From positions 248,001 through 312,000 of the forward strand of contig DDTK01000012.1 in assembly GCA_002344065.1 (NCBI GenBank): DNA of 64,000 bases, given 5' to 3'. The position numbers and the translations under genes were made by a program. This document shows positions 24,456 through 32,994 of the stretch, piece by piece (position 1 is the first letter of the stretch; each line of letters starts with the position of its first letter). The notes beneath the pieces are model-generated. The model searched no databases. It saw only the letters and a list, made by a program, of their open reading frames with translations, and had not been told where the DNA came from. Origin of the DNA: Flammeovirgaceae bacterium UBA2366 (GTDB lineage Bacteria; Bacteroidota; Bacteroidia; Cytophagales; Cyclobacteriaceae).

Positions 24456-24471
24456 TTGTTAAAAATAACAA
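24456..24471. promoter_or_regulatory. Short inverted repeat upstream of AbiEi, possible operator
   Basis: TTGTTA (24456-24461) and TAACAA (24466-24471) flank four adenines, 16 bp upstream of the AbiEi start. AbiEi antitoxins are known to bind inverted repeats in their promoters. The arms are only 6 bp and the region is very A+T-rich, so chance is a serious alternative. Confidence 0.35.
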
Positions 24472-24501
24472 AAAAAGTAAATAAATCTTAAATCTGACGA
24501 T

Positions 24502-24576
24502 TTAGCGCAGCTTCCATTCTATAGCAAAGGTGGTGAGAAAGGGATTTTCCTGGGTGTAACTTGCATCAAAAATAGT
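24502..24576 (-). pseudogene. 3' relic of an outer-membrane beta-barrel gene
   Basis: The minus strand between the GNAT gene and AbiEi encodes FDASYTQENPFLTTFAIEW followed by KLR and a stop at 24502. Alternating hydrophobic residues with an aromatic-rich end and a terminal basic/hydrophobic motif are typical of the last one or two strands of Bacteroidota outer-membrane barrels. No longer frame exists: a stop in the same frame at 24577-24579 limits it to about 24 codons. It looks like the tail of a deleted gene. The call rests on a short stretch and could be coincidence. Confidence 0.4.
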
Positions 24577-25218
24577 TCAGTTTAGACGTTTTTCCATCGA
24601 AATTGATTTCTTGGTAGCATCCAACACCATCCAACCATTACGCTTATAGGATTTGATTGCCTGTTCATTATCTACATTTACAGTTAGTAACATTCGTTTC
24701 AGTCCATGCTGGATTGTTTTTCGTTCAAATTCTGTAAGAATTGCTGAGCCATAGCCTTTCCCCTGAAATGAAGGGTGGACTCCGATAACCACTAAGCCTA
24801 CATAAGGCTCTAAAGGCTTTACTGCACTTCTTACTTCACTTCTTCTGAATTTATTTCTTATTCGTGTCAAAACATTTCTGGCAAACAAAGCATAACGTGA
24901 TAAAAAATCAGGGTGCAGAAACAACCACGGGCGCACCAATAAGGCCTTAATTGAATCATAAAAAGTGTGTTGGGCTAAACTGCTGGCCGAACCATGAGCC
25001 AGCGTACCGTCTACAATCATGCCTCCGGCATAGCCCACCACATTTCCTTGATCTTCAATAAAAAACAGAAAAGCCTTCTCTGTAGACAGGTACCAGCTAA
25101 AGATTTTCTCCAGGTATGGCACACCCATTTTTGAAGTCAAAGATTTGGGAAAAACTTCTTTATGACAACAAGCAATCCGATTCAAATCCCTCTGCTGTGC
25201 TACTTGAAACTTATTCAT
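24577..25218 (-). CDS. GNAT-family N-acetyltransferase
   Basis: A 213-residue acetyltransferase with the GNAT acetyl-CoA loop visible as VVIGVHPSFQGKGYGSAILTEFE (motif A, Gln/Gly-x-Gly-x-Gly-Ser/Ala) and a C-terminal NVDNEQAIKSYKRNGWMV typical of the fold. A central insertion of about 60 residues (about residues 80-135) is variable. It overlaps the upstream glycosyltransferase by 8 bp, so it belongs to the polysaccharide operon and may acetylate an amino sugar. The natural substrate is unknown. It ends next to the barrel-gene relic. Confidence 0.85.
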   Translation of the reverse strand: MNKFQVAQQRDLNRIACCHKEVFPKSLTSKMGVPYLEKIFSWYLSTEKAFLFFIEDQGNVVGYAGGMIVDGTLAHGSASSLAQHTFYDSIKALLVRPWLFLHPDFLSRYALFARNVLTRIRNKFRRSEVRSAVKPLEPYVGLVVIGVHPSFQGKGYGSAILTEFERKTIQHGLKRMLLTVNVDNEQAIKSYKRNGWMVLDATKKSISMEKRLN

Positions 25219-26173
25219 TGACTAACTTTTTAAGTCCTAGCAGAAATCCAGTACCATAACTTATATGCAGGACAGGAAACACAGTACATGCCTTTATTTT
25301 TAACTGCAGAGAAAGATTTGCTTTAAAAGAAAAATAAACATCAAAAATGACATACAGTATCATCGGAATAAGCGCGAGCCATCCGATAAAGAAAATGGCT
25401 GGAAATAGCGTAAGCAAATACAATACAAAACAAGCTGGAATTAAATGTCTGGCGCGGATCCCTGCCTTAACCTTTTTTAGCACGAGAGGCTTAAATAACC
25501 CATATTGAAAATACTGCTTAAACAAACCCGAAAGGGTCTCTCGCACATAATATACGCATTGCATTTCTGGCACCATCAAGATGCGCAAACCTGCTGCATT
25601 CATCCGGTAATGAAACTCATCATCCTGATTTCTGATCAGTTGCTCATCCATCAACCCGATTTTTTCAAAAACCTCCCGTCTGTAAAACGCGAACGCCACA
25701 CTATCTACGTATTGCTTTGCAACTGATGTTCTAAATTCAGTACCTCCTACCCCAAATTTTGTGCTCATGCAATAAGCAATAGATTTACCTGTGTTTGTGT
25801 TTGCAGTTTGTACCAATGGTCCTCCAACAGCATCGCATTCAGCTGTTTCAAAATACGATAATGCTTGTTTAAAAAAAGAATCACTATAAATTGTGTGAGC
25901 ACCTAAAAGAGCCAGGTATTTACCGGATGATTTCCCATAGCATGTATTAAATGCAAAACTCACATACTTTTTAGGGTTATCAATCAAAAAAATAGCTGGA
26001 TAATCTTTCGACCACTTTAAAACAATTTCTCGTGTGCGGTCAGTTGATCCCGCATCCGCAATAAATAATTCGGAAGGCTGAGGACAATTATTGATAAATG
26101 ATGAAATAATTCCTTCAATATGGCGCTCCTCGTTCAGTACAGGGCAAATGATACTGAATATTTTATCAGTCAT
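25211..26173 (-). CDS. Family 2 glycosyltransferase, membrane-associated
   Basis: A 320-residue GT-A fold glycosyltransferase. The N-terminal nucleotide-binding part reads FSIICPVLNEERHIEGIISS, with the metal-binding region ELFIADAGSTDRT and a later acceptor region RNQDDEFHYRMNAAG (the 'ED/QDD' motif). Two hydrophobic segments near residues 245-285 form a membrane anchor. This layout resembles ExoA/ExoM-like transferases adding sugars to lipid-linked intermediates. It overlaps both neighbours by 8 bp. Donor and acceptor are unknown. Confidence 0.9.
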   Translation of the reverse strand: MTDKIFSIICPVLNEERHIEGIISSFINNCPQPSELFIADAGSTDRTREIVLKWSKDYPAIFLIDNPKKYVSFAFNTCYGKSSGKYLALLGAHTIYSDSFFKQALSYFETAECDAVGGPLVQTANTNTGKSIAYCMSTKFGVGGTEFRTSVAKQYVDSVAFAFYRREVFEKIGLMDEQLIRNQDDEFHYRMNAAGLRILMVPEMQCVYYVRETLSGLFKQYFQYGLFKPLVLKKVKAGIRARHLIPACFVLYLLTLFPAIFFIGWLALIPMILYVIFDVYFSFKANLSLQLKIKACTVFPVLHISYGTGFLLGLKKLVNE

Positions 26174-27485
26174 TGATTAAGGACTTAATAATTTGGGGTT
26201 TTCCTGATGCCGTAGGCTCTATATGCTGAACTTCCTGAAACTCAATCTCAAATTGTTCCTCCAATTTATTGACAATCACAGATCGCACTTCCTCCAGAAC
26301 ATAAGGTGAAAAATCAATTTCTGGAATATATTCAATGATTATCGAATCCAGATCTTGTTGAATTACGCGGAATTGTCTAATCTTTTCAAAATGTTCAAAG
26401 ATACCTGTAAAGAAATGAACAATTAACAATTTTCCTGATCGTGTCCTAACAATATCCGTATCACGGCCCACTATCTGTCTTATCATTGGAAGCTCCCTCC
26501 CACAGGCACACTTCACTTCTTTAGCTTCTTTCACGGCAATATCTCCAAGGTAATACCGAATCAACGGCATAGAATACCCATCAAGTCGTGTAACTACAAC
26601 ATAACCTGGCTCACCATCCCGGACTTCTTTACCCTCCTTATCCAACAACTCAAGATAAACATGAGGCGATAAAACATGGTAGTTCTGAAACTCACACTGA
26701 CCCGCAATAACAAAGCCCTCTGTACTTCCATATGTATCCGTAACAGGAGCACCAAAAACTTCTTTAATCAATTTCCGATAATGAGGAAACATTTTATCAC
26801 CCCACGAAACGACCGATTTGAAATTAACTTTTAATTTCATATCGCGGGCATAAAGAGCATAACCATACAATCCGGATGCATAGCCGCCCATTACACACTG
26901 TGTAAAATCTATCTTCTTTGTGAGGGATTTTTCTACTTCCACCCGACTGATATTAAAAGCCTGCTGATAATAAGTTCGCAAAAGAATATCTTTGATCTTC
27001 TTAACCATAGGTCGCCTGGTTGTCATGCCTAGCTGAAAAAACCTATTACCTAGTTTAAAACCACCCCACTCCCACAGCAGTGTCTGCCATGCTTGTGTTC
27101 TGGAAGATTCTTTTGCTGACATATAAACGGTTACCTGCACACCTGAAGAACCACTGCTGGATTCCGCAATAAGTTTATTGCCATCTTTAAAAATCATGGA
27201 TGTAGCATTCTCCTTTATTGTATTCTTATAAAGAATAGGGAAATTCTTGAGCCATGCTACCGGATCATCTGCACTGTGTACGTTAAGCTTTTTATAATAG
27301 TCAACATTTGTGGAAATATGAATCAGAAGCTTTTGAAGCATATCCGATTCATAGCTTACCAATTCATTTCTGGAAAAGTGTTGGATTTTACGGGCCAGTT
27401 TCAACTGAGCAATAAATTGAGTGCCAAGAACCCAATCACCCGCTGGTAGCACCAAATTTTCAAGTACGAAATTATAAAGGTTCAA
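26166..27485 (-). CDS. Phenylacetate-CoA ligase-like (CapK/PaaK family) adenylate-forming enzyme
   Basis: A 439-residue protein of the ANL superfamily, CapK/PaaK branch. The ATP-binding loop SSGSSGVQVTVYMS (about residues 110-123), the motif TYGSTEGFVIAG and a C-terminal GEPGYVVVTRLDGYSMPLIRYYLGDIA are present, followed by the hinge VGRDTDIVRT. These enzymes activate a carboxylic acid as its acyl-adenylate. In capsule loci such homologues are common, but their product is seldom known; possible roles are activating an acyl substituent for transfer to a sugar. Genes for a ketoacyl synthase, ACP and acyltransferase-like protein at 33-35 kb may use the same chemistry. Confidence 0.85.
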   Translation of the reverse strand: MNLYNFVLENLVLPAGDWVLGTQFIAQLKLARKIQHFSRNELVSYESDMLQKLLIHISTNVDYYKKLNVHSADDPVAWLKNFPILYKNTIKENATSMIFKDGNKLIAESSSGSSGVQVTVYMSAKESSRTQAWQTLLWEWGGFKLGNRFFQLGMTTRRPMVKKIKDILLRTYYQQAFNISRVEVEKSLTKKIDFTQCVMGGYASGLYGYALYARDMKLKVNFKSVVSWGDKMFPHYRKLIKEVFGAPVTDTYGSTEGFVIAGQCEFQNYHVLSPHVYLELLDKEGKEVRDGEPGYVVVTRLDGYSMPLIRYYLGDIAVKEAKEVKCACGRELPMIRQIVGRDTDIVRTRSGKLLIVHFFTGIFEHFEKIRQFRVIQQDLDSIIIEYIPEIDFSPYVLEEVRSVIVNKLEEQFEIEFQEVQHIEPTASGKPQIIKSLIND

Positions 27486-27497
27486 CAGTTTTACGGA

Positions 27498-28523
27498 TTA
27501 TGAATTTACTTTTTCTTTCGTGCTGAACGATATTTCCTTCCACTTTTTTTTTACCACTTGCCAGTCAAATCCTTCGACCTTTAGACGCGCATTGCTCGAC
27601 AATTTTCGAGCTAATTCAGGTTGATTGATAAGCTTCTCAATGGCATCGATAAAACCCTGTACATCACCTGTGTTAACCAAGAAGCCATCCTCCTGATGAT
27701 GAATAAGGTAAGGAAGTCCACCGGCATTGGTTGAGACAACTACCAAACCCAGTGCCATAGCTTCAATTACACTCACAGGCATGTTATCAAAATTGGTAGT
27801 ATTGATGAAAATATCACAGTGTTCAGACTTTTTCCTCCACTCCTCCTTCGTAAGGTAGCCGGTAATCTCTAACCGATTGGCAACTCCATCTCTTTGGGCT
27901 TTACTTTTCACTTCGTCCATACTCCCATCCTTATCTGTGCCAACCATGGTCAGTAAAACATCAGGATACTTAATAGTCAACGACTTTAAAATATCAATTG
28001 CCAAAAGTGGATTATAAATTTTATGAAAGGCTCGAACCCACAGAAGCCGGGGCTTTAATTGAGTCCGTTTAAGAAATGCATACTGTCCTATCTCGATGAA
28101 ATTAGGAATATACACAACATTAAAACCTGAATTCGCAAAGCGTTCTTTCAAGTACAGCGAAGGAGAAACATTAATATGAGCATTTGCAAAAACAAATCTG
28201 GATACAACCGGGGAGGATTGTAAACGATTAGGTAAATCACCTCCATGCAAAATCGGGACATAGGGTATTTTATAACATCGCGCCATCGCACTTACCAAAA
28301 CAACATACCAAAATGCAGTTGAGCTATAACAATCAATCAATAAAATTCGAGCTTTCCTGTACCTGACAACATGCATCAACATATCAAGTAGTCTTAAAAA
28401 TTTGTTGGCTTTTCTTGATGCCATTACTACCTGATCGAATTCTGCAAGACGTGGTCCTAAAATTTCAATGACCGACACTGACTTACCTAAATGCGAGAGT
28501 ATGTTTCCTAGATAAAGTATCAA
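27498..28523 (-). CDS. Family 4 (GT-B) glycosyltransferase
   Basis: A 341-residue GT-B glycosyltransferase of family 4. The C-terminal donor-binding half shows RLLWVRAFHKIYNPLLAIDIL, the ITGYLTKEEW segment and the glutamate-containing motif SVIEAMALGLVVVSTNAGGLP that contacts the nucleotide sugar. The N-terminus reads MILYLGNILSHLGKSVS, so the protein lacks a signal peptide and acts on the cytoplasmic side. Its start overlaps the Wzy gene end by 41 bp. Sugar and linkage are not predictable. Confidence 0.9.
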   Translation of the reverse strand: MILYLGNILSHLGKSVSVIEILGPRLAEFDQVVMASRKANKFLRLLDMLMHVVRYRKARILLIDCYSSTAFWYVVLVSAMARCYKIPYVPILHGGDLPNRLQSSPVVSRFVFANAHINVSPSLYLKERFANSGFNVVYIPNFIEIGQYAFLKRTQLKPRLLWVRAFHKIYNPLLAIDILKSLTIKYPDVLLTMVGTDKDGSMDEVKSKAQRDGVANRLEITGYLTKEEWRKKSEHCDIFINTTNFDNMPVSVIEAMALGLVVVSTNAGGLPYLIHHQEDGFLVNTGDVQGFIDAIEKLINQPELARKLSSNARLKVEGFDWQVVKKKWKEISFSTKEKVNS

Positions 28524-29862
28524 TTTTATTTTCCTTTTTAACTACAACTAATCGTACAAAGCTCAATGCATAAATAAACATGGGCGCTGCAATACGCGTT
28601 GCCGCATGTGTCATGAAAATAAAACAAAATCCCACACCCATGATTATCAATATCCTATCGTAAACGCTTTTACTTGACACAAAATGAATAACCGGCATAT
28701 ATACCAATATGAGAATAACAAGCAATCCAAAGAAGCCATGCTCAGCCAAGAGCCGTGTAAACTCAATGTGCGCAGCCACCTTCATAGGATAGCCGTACTT
28801 CGGACGAACCACTTTACCCATTCCCATACCTACTCCTACAATTGGGTGATCCAAAAATATTTGCCAGTCTATTACTGCTATTAAAGACCGCCCGGAAGAA
28901 TATTGATCTACAGAAAGTTGCTTATTCTCTTTGATACCGGCATATCGCTTATACAAAGCATCTTTGGTTAGGCTATTGGCATAATCAAACATGAAATAAG
29001 CTGATACAACAAGCACTATCATAATACCGATATTTCGGAGAATAAGACGCTGAGAATTAATGGTCTTGTACATCCAAAAGAGATACAAAACTCCCAGTAC
29101 AATAAGAATTGTAAAGATGCCTCCACGCGAAAATGTAAGCAGTCCTCTAAATGCAAATAAGCCCGCTATGAATAACCCCGTTAACTTCCAATGGAAGAGT
29201 GGCAGCCTTATTAAAAAGGCAACCACAATCAGCATTACACCCAATCCCAAAATTGAAGAAACCTGATTAGGTCCGTACAAGGCTGTTTCAAAATTCGATC
29301 CATAGCCAAATTCAATATCATTCCAATCGGGAGTGTTTATAGTTAGGTAACCTATTATAGATGCCAATGGCAAAATCATGGCCACGAAAATCAACTGTAG
29401 TTGTTTTGGTGAAATTGGCCTTTTGTAGAAATACAGGCATGAAACCACCAGGCATACAGGCCCTGAAAAATTCGCTGAAATAAGCTGTCGTGTTTGCTCA
29501 AAACTACCTCCATCTGACAGGGTCATTGCCGGAATTTGCAACAGTCCGATTAGTACAAAGGCCCAATAAAGCTTTTTACCTTCAGCAAACAGGGCAACCA
29601 AAAATATTAAGGTTACCGCGTATTTGGTAAACTCGTGGGGAAGCCCGGATGATGACATACGAACTAGTAACTCCATGCCACATAAGTATGATGCCAAAAT
29701 AGGTGCCCATATCAGTTTTCCATTTGCCATCAACCAGAATAGCCCGATAAGAAATACACTGATAGTCCACAAAAAAACCAAGCCACCCGAATTACCGGCA
29801 AAAAAACCTAAGGCTAGATGGATACCCAATAAAATCTCAGGCAAATAATCAGGCCGCTTCAT
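28483..29862 (-). CDS. wzy: O-antigen polymerase/ligase-like membrane protein (Wzy)
   Basis: A 459-residue polytopic protein with about twelve hydrophobic segments and a large periplasmic loop between residues of about 295-345. That loop contains ITVDQYSSG-like NKQLSVDQYSSGRSLIAVID and GVGMGMGKV, resembling the Wzy_C/WaaL loop (HNxxLxxxxxxG region HIEFTRLLAEHGFFG). Together with Wzx, Wza and Wzc elsewhere in the locus it should be the polymerase that joins repeat units on undecaprenyl carriers at the periplasmic face. A WaaL-like ligase role cannot be excluded from sequence alone. Confidence 0.85.
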   Translation of the reverse strand: MKRPDYLPEILLGIHLALGFFAGNSGGLVFLWTISVFLIGLFWLMANGKLIWAPILASYLCGMELLVRMSSSGLPHEFTKYAVTLIFLVALFAEGKKLYWAFVLIGLLQIPAMTLSDGGSFEQTRQLISANFSGPVCLVVSCLYFYKRPISPKQLQLIFVAMILPLASIIGYLTINTPDWNDIEFGYGSNFETALYGPNQVSSILGLGVMLIVVAFLIRLPLFHWKLTGLFIAGLFAFRGLLTFSRGGIFTILIVLGVLYLFWMYKTINSQRLILRNIGIMIVLVVSAYFMFDYANSLTKDALYKRYAGIKENKQLSVDQYSSGRSLIAVIDWQIFLDHPIVGVGMGMGKVVRPKYGYPMKVAAHIEFTRLLAEHGFFGLLVILILVYMPVIHFVSSKSVYDRILIIMGVGFCFIFMTHAATRIAAPMFIYALSFVRLVVVKKENKIDTLSRKHTLAFR

Positions 29863-31007
29863 TTTCTACTGCCCAGGATTTCATTCCTAACCCTTTCATT
29901 GTAAACCTCATATGTAAATGCCCCCGCCATCTTAGTAGCATTACCCGCAATAAAGGCAAGCTTTTCCCTATTCAGGATGAATTCACTTAATGCGCTTGCT
30001 ATTTCTTTCCCGTTTGCTTCTTTTTCCAATAGTATACCATTGAATCCATCCGAAATATATTGACTTATTGACGAAACATTAGATACTACCGGCACACATC
30101 CAAAAGCAGCAGCCTCAGCAATAACTTTAGGAAATCCTTCAGATTGACTTGGCAATAATATTATGTGGCTTTTGGTATATAGCCGTTGGAGTTCGGCACG
30201 CGATATTGCACCGCTAAAAATAACAGGAATGCAGAGCGACTTAGCGCCAACTTCCAGTTCATTGCGTTGAGGTCCATCTCCTGCGACAAGCAACTGCTCA
30301 ATGTTTTCTGCACTAAAAGATCGAAGAGCATCCAGTATTTTATGCAACCCCTTGGAAGGTATCAGGTTACCAACAAATAAAATAGTTAGTCTTCCATCAT
30401 AAGACTTATTCCCATATGACTCTAGTCCATACTGCAATTCTTTAACTGTAAGGCAGGGATTTTCAAAACTCAGTATGTGCTTTTGCTGACCACTCCAGGA
30501 ACCATTAATTGTAACAACTGTTCTTTTATTCAATTTTAATAGCCAGCGATGTAACGCATAAGCAATAGGAGATTTCTCCTGCATCCAATTACCTGCATAC
30601 TTATGCCAGTACAAACGAGACGTATCAACCAGCGAAATCATAGAAACAATAAGAGCAGGTATAGAAGGTCCCCGTGTGTGAACTACCTTGTGTCTCAATA
30701 CGTTTTTAACGATTACTATTAGCAGGTATGGCAGGTATGGTAAAATCCTTAATTTAGAAAAAAAAGAATCTCCTCCCGTTGCTTTTGGCAGAAGGATAAA
30801 ATCTATTTCCTGCGTTTCAGGACATCGCATGGCAAGATTCGAATCAGACTTATAATTGAACCCTATCCAAGTGATATGGGTAAAAACCTCGAGAAGATTT
30901 TCCATTTCACGCAAAGCCGGTTCAAATACAAGAATACCATCCTTCGTATAAGCCATAGCTGTATCGGATACTACAAGGAGATGCTCTTTTTGTAAATCTT
31001 CAGCCAT
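29859..31007 (-). CDS. Family 4 glycosyltransferase
   Basis: A 382-residue GT-B transferase. The C-terminal half contains LTILFVGNLIPSKGLHKILDAL, LLVAGDGPQRNELE, ILLPSQSEGFPKVIAEAAAF and VPVVSNVSSISQYI, the standard GT4 donor-site motifs. The N-terminal acceptor half starts LLVVSDTAMAYTKDGILVF. It overlaps wzy by 4 bp (ATGA type) and the next upstream transferase by 37 bp, marking a tight operon. The substrate is unknown. Confidence 0.9.
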   Translation of the reverse strand: MAEDLQKEHLLVVSDTAMAYTKDGILVFEPALREMENLLEVFTHITWIGFNYKSDSNLAMRCPETQEIDFILLPKATGGDSFFSKLRILPYLPYLLIVIVKNVLRHKVVHTRGPSIPALIVSMISLVDTSRLYWHKYAGNWMQEKSPIAYALHRWLLKLNKRTVVTINGSWSGQQKHILSFENPCLTVKELQYGLESYGNKSYDGRLTILFVGNLIPSKGLHKILDALRSFSAENIEQLLVAGDGPQRNELEVGAKSLCIPVIFSGAISRAELQRLYTKSHIILLPSQSEGFPKVIAEAAAFGCVPVVSNVSSISQYISDGFNGILLEKEANGKEIASALSEFILNREKLAFIAGNATKMAGAFTYEVYNERVRNEILGSRK

Positions 31008-32017
31008 TGAGAAAAATAATTATCGGTGTCATTGATTGCTTCAAAAACCCCTTCAAGGCTTGAGTACAAAATTCTTCCGGTCACCAAATCGAATATCCTA
31101 TGACGCCATGCTTTTGCGTCAAAATCATTCATAAAGAACATGGGCAAGGTCTTAAAAATCTGATCGGATATTTCACCTGTGCGATAGCTCACAAAAGGAA
31201 CATTCTGAGCTAAATACTCGAGCAGAACCAAGGGTCCGGATTCCTTTTTCGAAAAATGTAAACCGATGGCATATCCTCCAACAATTTCCTGAACAGCGTC
31301 CACATCTTTTAAGAAACGAACCCGATCTTGCAATTTAAGGTTCGTTAACTGATTACTAATCTCTTCAAAATATTGTTCGTCCATCACTTTTCCTATTACA
31401 TCAATCTGAACACCTCCATCCTGTTCGAAAATTTCCTTAGCCAGGGGGATCAGGAAATCAATGTTCTTCTCGCGTTTAATATTAGAAACAAGTACAAAAT
31501 TTTTATTACGGATATCATTCCTACGTTCCACTTTATCAATAACATTAATGACCTTAAAAACCCGGTCAACTTGTAAACCGATATTCTGGATTGCCCAGTT
31601 CACCCCCGCTTCATTTACACTAACATAAATATGGCCACTCAATAATTTATAATAAATTAAGTTCGAGATCTGTTGTTGGGAGAATTTATTAAAATGATCA
31701 TGCAGTATCAATGTCCTTTTCGACAGAAAATTGGCAAGATAAACATATCGGTACACATGTCGCATATGCACGTGTATAACATCATATCGGTCAAGAATTT
31801 CACTAAGGTCATAAATAGTTTTTATGTTGAATTTACTTTTTCGATGCAAACAGATTGTTTTAACCTGAGGCTTGAGAAATTTACCCAATGGGCCAACCTT
31901 CAAAAGTTCCAAAACTGTTACATCATATCCCTTAGAAGAAAACAGGTTTGCCGTGGTTATACATATTCGCTCCGCACCACCCAATGAAAGCGTGTCAATA
32001 ACATGAAGTATTTTCAC
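30971..32017 (-). CDS. Family 4 glycosyltransferase
   Basis: A 348-residue GT-B transferase beginning MKILHVIDTLSLGGAERICI, the typical start of this family. NFVLVSNIKREKNIDFLIPL, IDVIGKVMDEQYFEEI and SKKESGPLVLLEYLAQNVPFVSY form the donor-binding half. It is divergent from the plus-strand cassette beginning at 32128, so its promoter must lie in the 110-bp gap. It therefore starts a minus-strand run that continues down to about 24.6 kb. Confidence 0.9.
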   Translation of the reverse strand: MKILHVIDTLSLGGAERICITTANLFSSKGYDVTVLELLKVGPLGKFLKPQVKTICLHRKSKFNIKTIYDLSEILDRYDVIHVHMRHVYRYVYLANFLSKRTLILHDHFNKFSQQQISNLIYYKLLSGHIYVSVNEAGVNWAIQNIGLQVDRVFKVINVIDKVERRNDIRNKNFVLVSNIKREKNIDFLIPLAKEIFEQDGGVQIDVIGKVMDEQYFEEISNQLTNLKLQDRVRFLKDVDAVQEIVGGYAIGLHFSKKESGPLVLLEYLAQNVPFVSYRTGEISDQIFKTLPMFFMNDFDAKAWRHRIFDLVTGRILYSSLEGVFEAINDTDNYFSQWLKIYKKSISL

Positions 32018-32094
32018 GATGGAAATTTACAAGTTATATTGTCGTTTCTTAATACCCATATTAGCAAGACGTATTAAAAAATGCTGCTAAATAA

Positions 32095-32102
32095 TAACTT
32101 TG
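32095..32102 (+). promoter_or_regulatory. Candidate -7 element of the plus-strand acyl cassette
   Basis: TAACTTTG matches TAnnTTTG and lies 25 bp upstream of the GTG start at 32128. No good -33 TTTG is found 19 bp further upstream. The spacing supports transcription starting about 20 bp before the GTG. Confidence 0.4.
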
Positions 32103-32127
32103 TGTTCAATTTTATTCCCTTAAAGAG

Positions 32128-32994
32128 GTGCCTGCAAAAATTATTTTAATCTGGGATTATGACACTCCCCTCACAACAATAACTGCCACAAAACCATATA
32201 ACTACAGTTTTGAAGCCAGTTTGCAAGAGGCCAATGATGTTGACACGATCTTACGGTATGCAGATGATAACTTGCTCAAATTTACATTTGCTGTCTTGGG
32301 TTTTGGTGCAGAAAAATCAGTATACCCATTTGACGTACGTGAAAAGATAAAAAAGATCCATAACCATGGCCATGAAATAGCGTCACACTCCTGGAAACAC
32401 GAATGGTTTCCTCATCTCACAAAATATCAGATTCAAAAATCGCTTGAACGCAGCAAGAAATCCCTGGAAGAATGCATTGATGCGCCTGGTTCAGTAATTG
32501 GCTTTGTACCACCACACGACAGGCCAACAAGCTGGCCGGCAAAATTTGCTTTTAGCCTGGACGACCGCGCGCTGTATCCTTTCCACCCGGGTGCCAATAT
32601 TGGCTACCTGTTGCAGGAACTTAACCGACAGAAGTACGGTTGGTGCCGTGTGAGCTATCGCCCGTTTTGGAAAAAGTTGATCGACTGGAAAGGTTCCGAT
32701 TTTCACGTGCGGCTGAATAAATCATGGCAGGTAAGCGATGGCGTTGTCCATTTCCAAGGTACGTACAGCGGATTTGACGAACCTCTTATTCCGTTAATCG
32801 ACATTGCCATTAAAAAGTCGTATCCTATTGTTATCGTTGGCCATCCCGCTGCGCTTTCAAGAAACAAAACTGGGAACATCAAGTATTTCGATAGTTTCAT
32901 CAATTACCTGGTTACAAAAATAAAAGCAGGTGATGCGCTTACATACACCGTTAATGACTATATTAAAACAACGAGATTATTAAATAACTCATGA
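32128..32994 (+). CDS. Polysaccharide deacetylase-like protein (NodB-related)
   Basis: A 288-residue protein related to NodB-fold carbohydrate esterases. The start of the barrel reads IILIWDYDTPLTT, where WDYD replaces the usual TFDD. HGHEIASHSWKHEWFPHL provides the metal-binding His-x3-His pattern, and FVPPHDRPTSWPAKF occupies the place of the catalytic-site arginine region. It may remove an N-acetyl group from a sugar or nucleotide-sugar derivative. GTG is the only reasonable start; an in-frame stop lies about 30 bp upstream. It is the first gene of a four-gene plus-strand cassette and overlaps the next gene by 4 bp. Confidence 0.8.
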   Translation: MPAKIILIWDYDTPLTTITATKPYNYSFEASLQEANDVDTILRYADDNLLKFTFAVLGFGAEKSVYPFDVREKIKKIHNHGHEIASHSWKHEWFPHLTKYQIQKSLERSKKSLEECIDAPGSVIGFVPPHDRPTSWPAKFAFSLDDRALYPFHPGANIGYLLQELNRQKYGWCRVSYRPFWKKLIDWKGSDFHVRLNKSWQVSDGVVHFQGTYSGFDEPLIPLIDIAIKKSYPIVIVGHPAALSRNKTGNIKYFDSFINYLVTKIKAGDALTYTVNDYIKTTRLLNNS

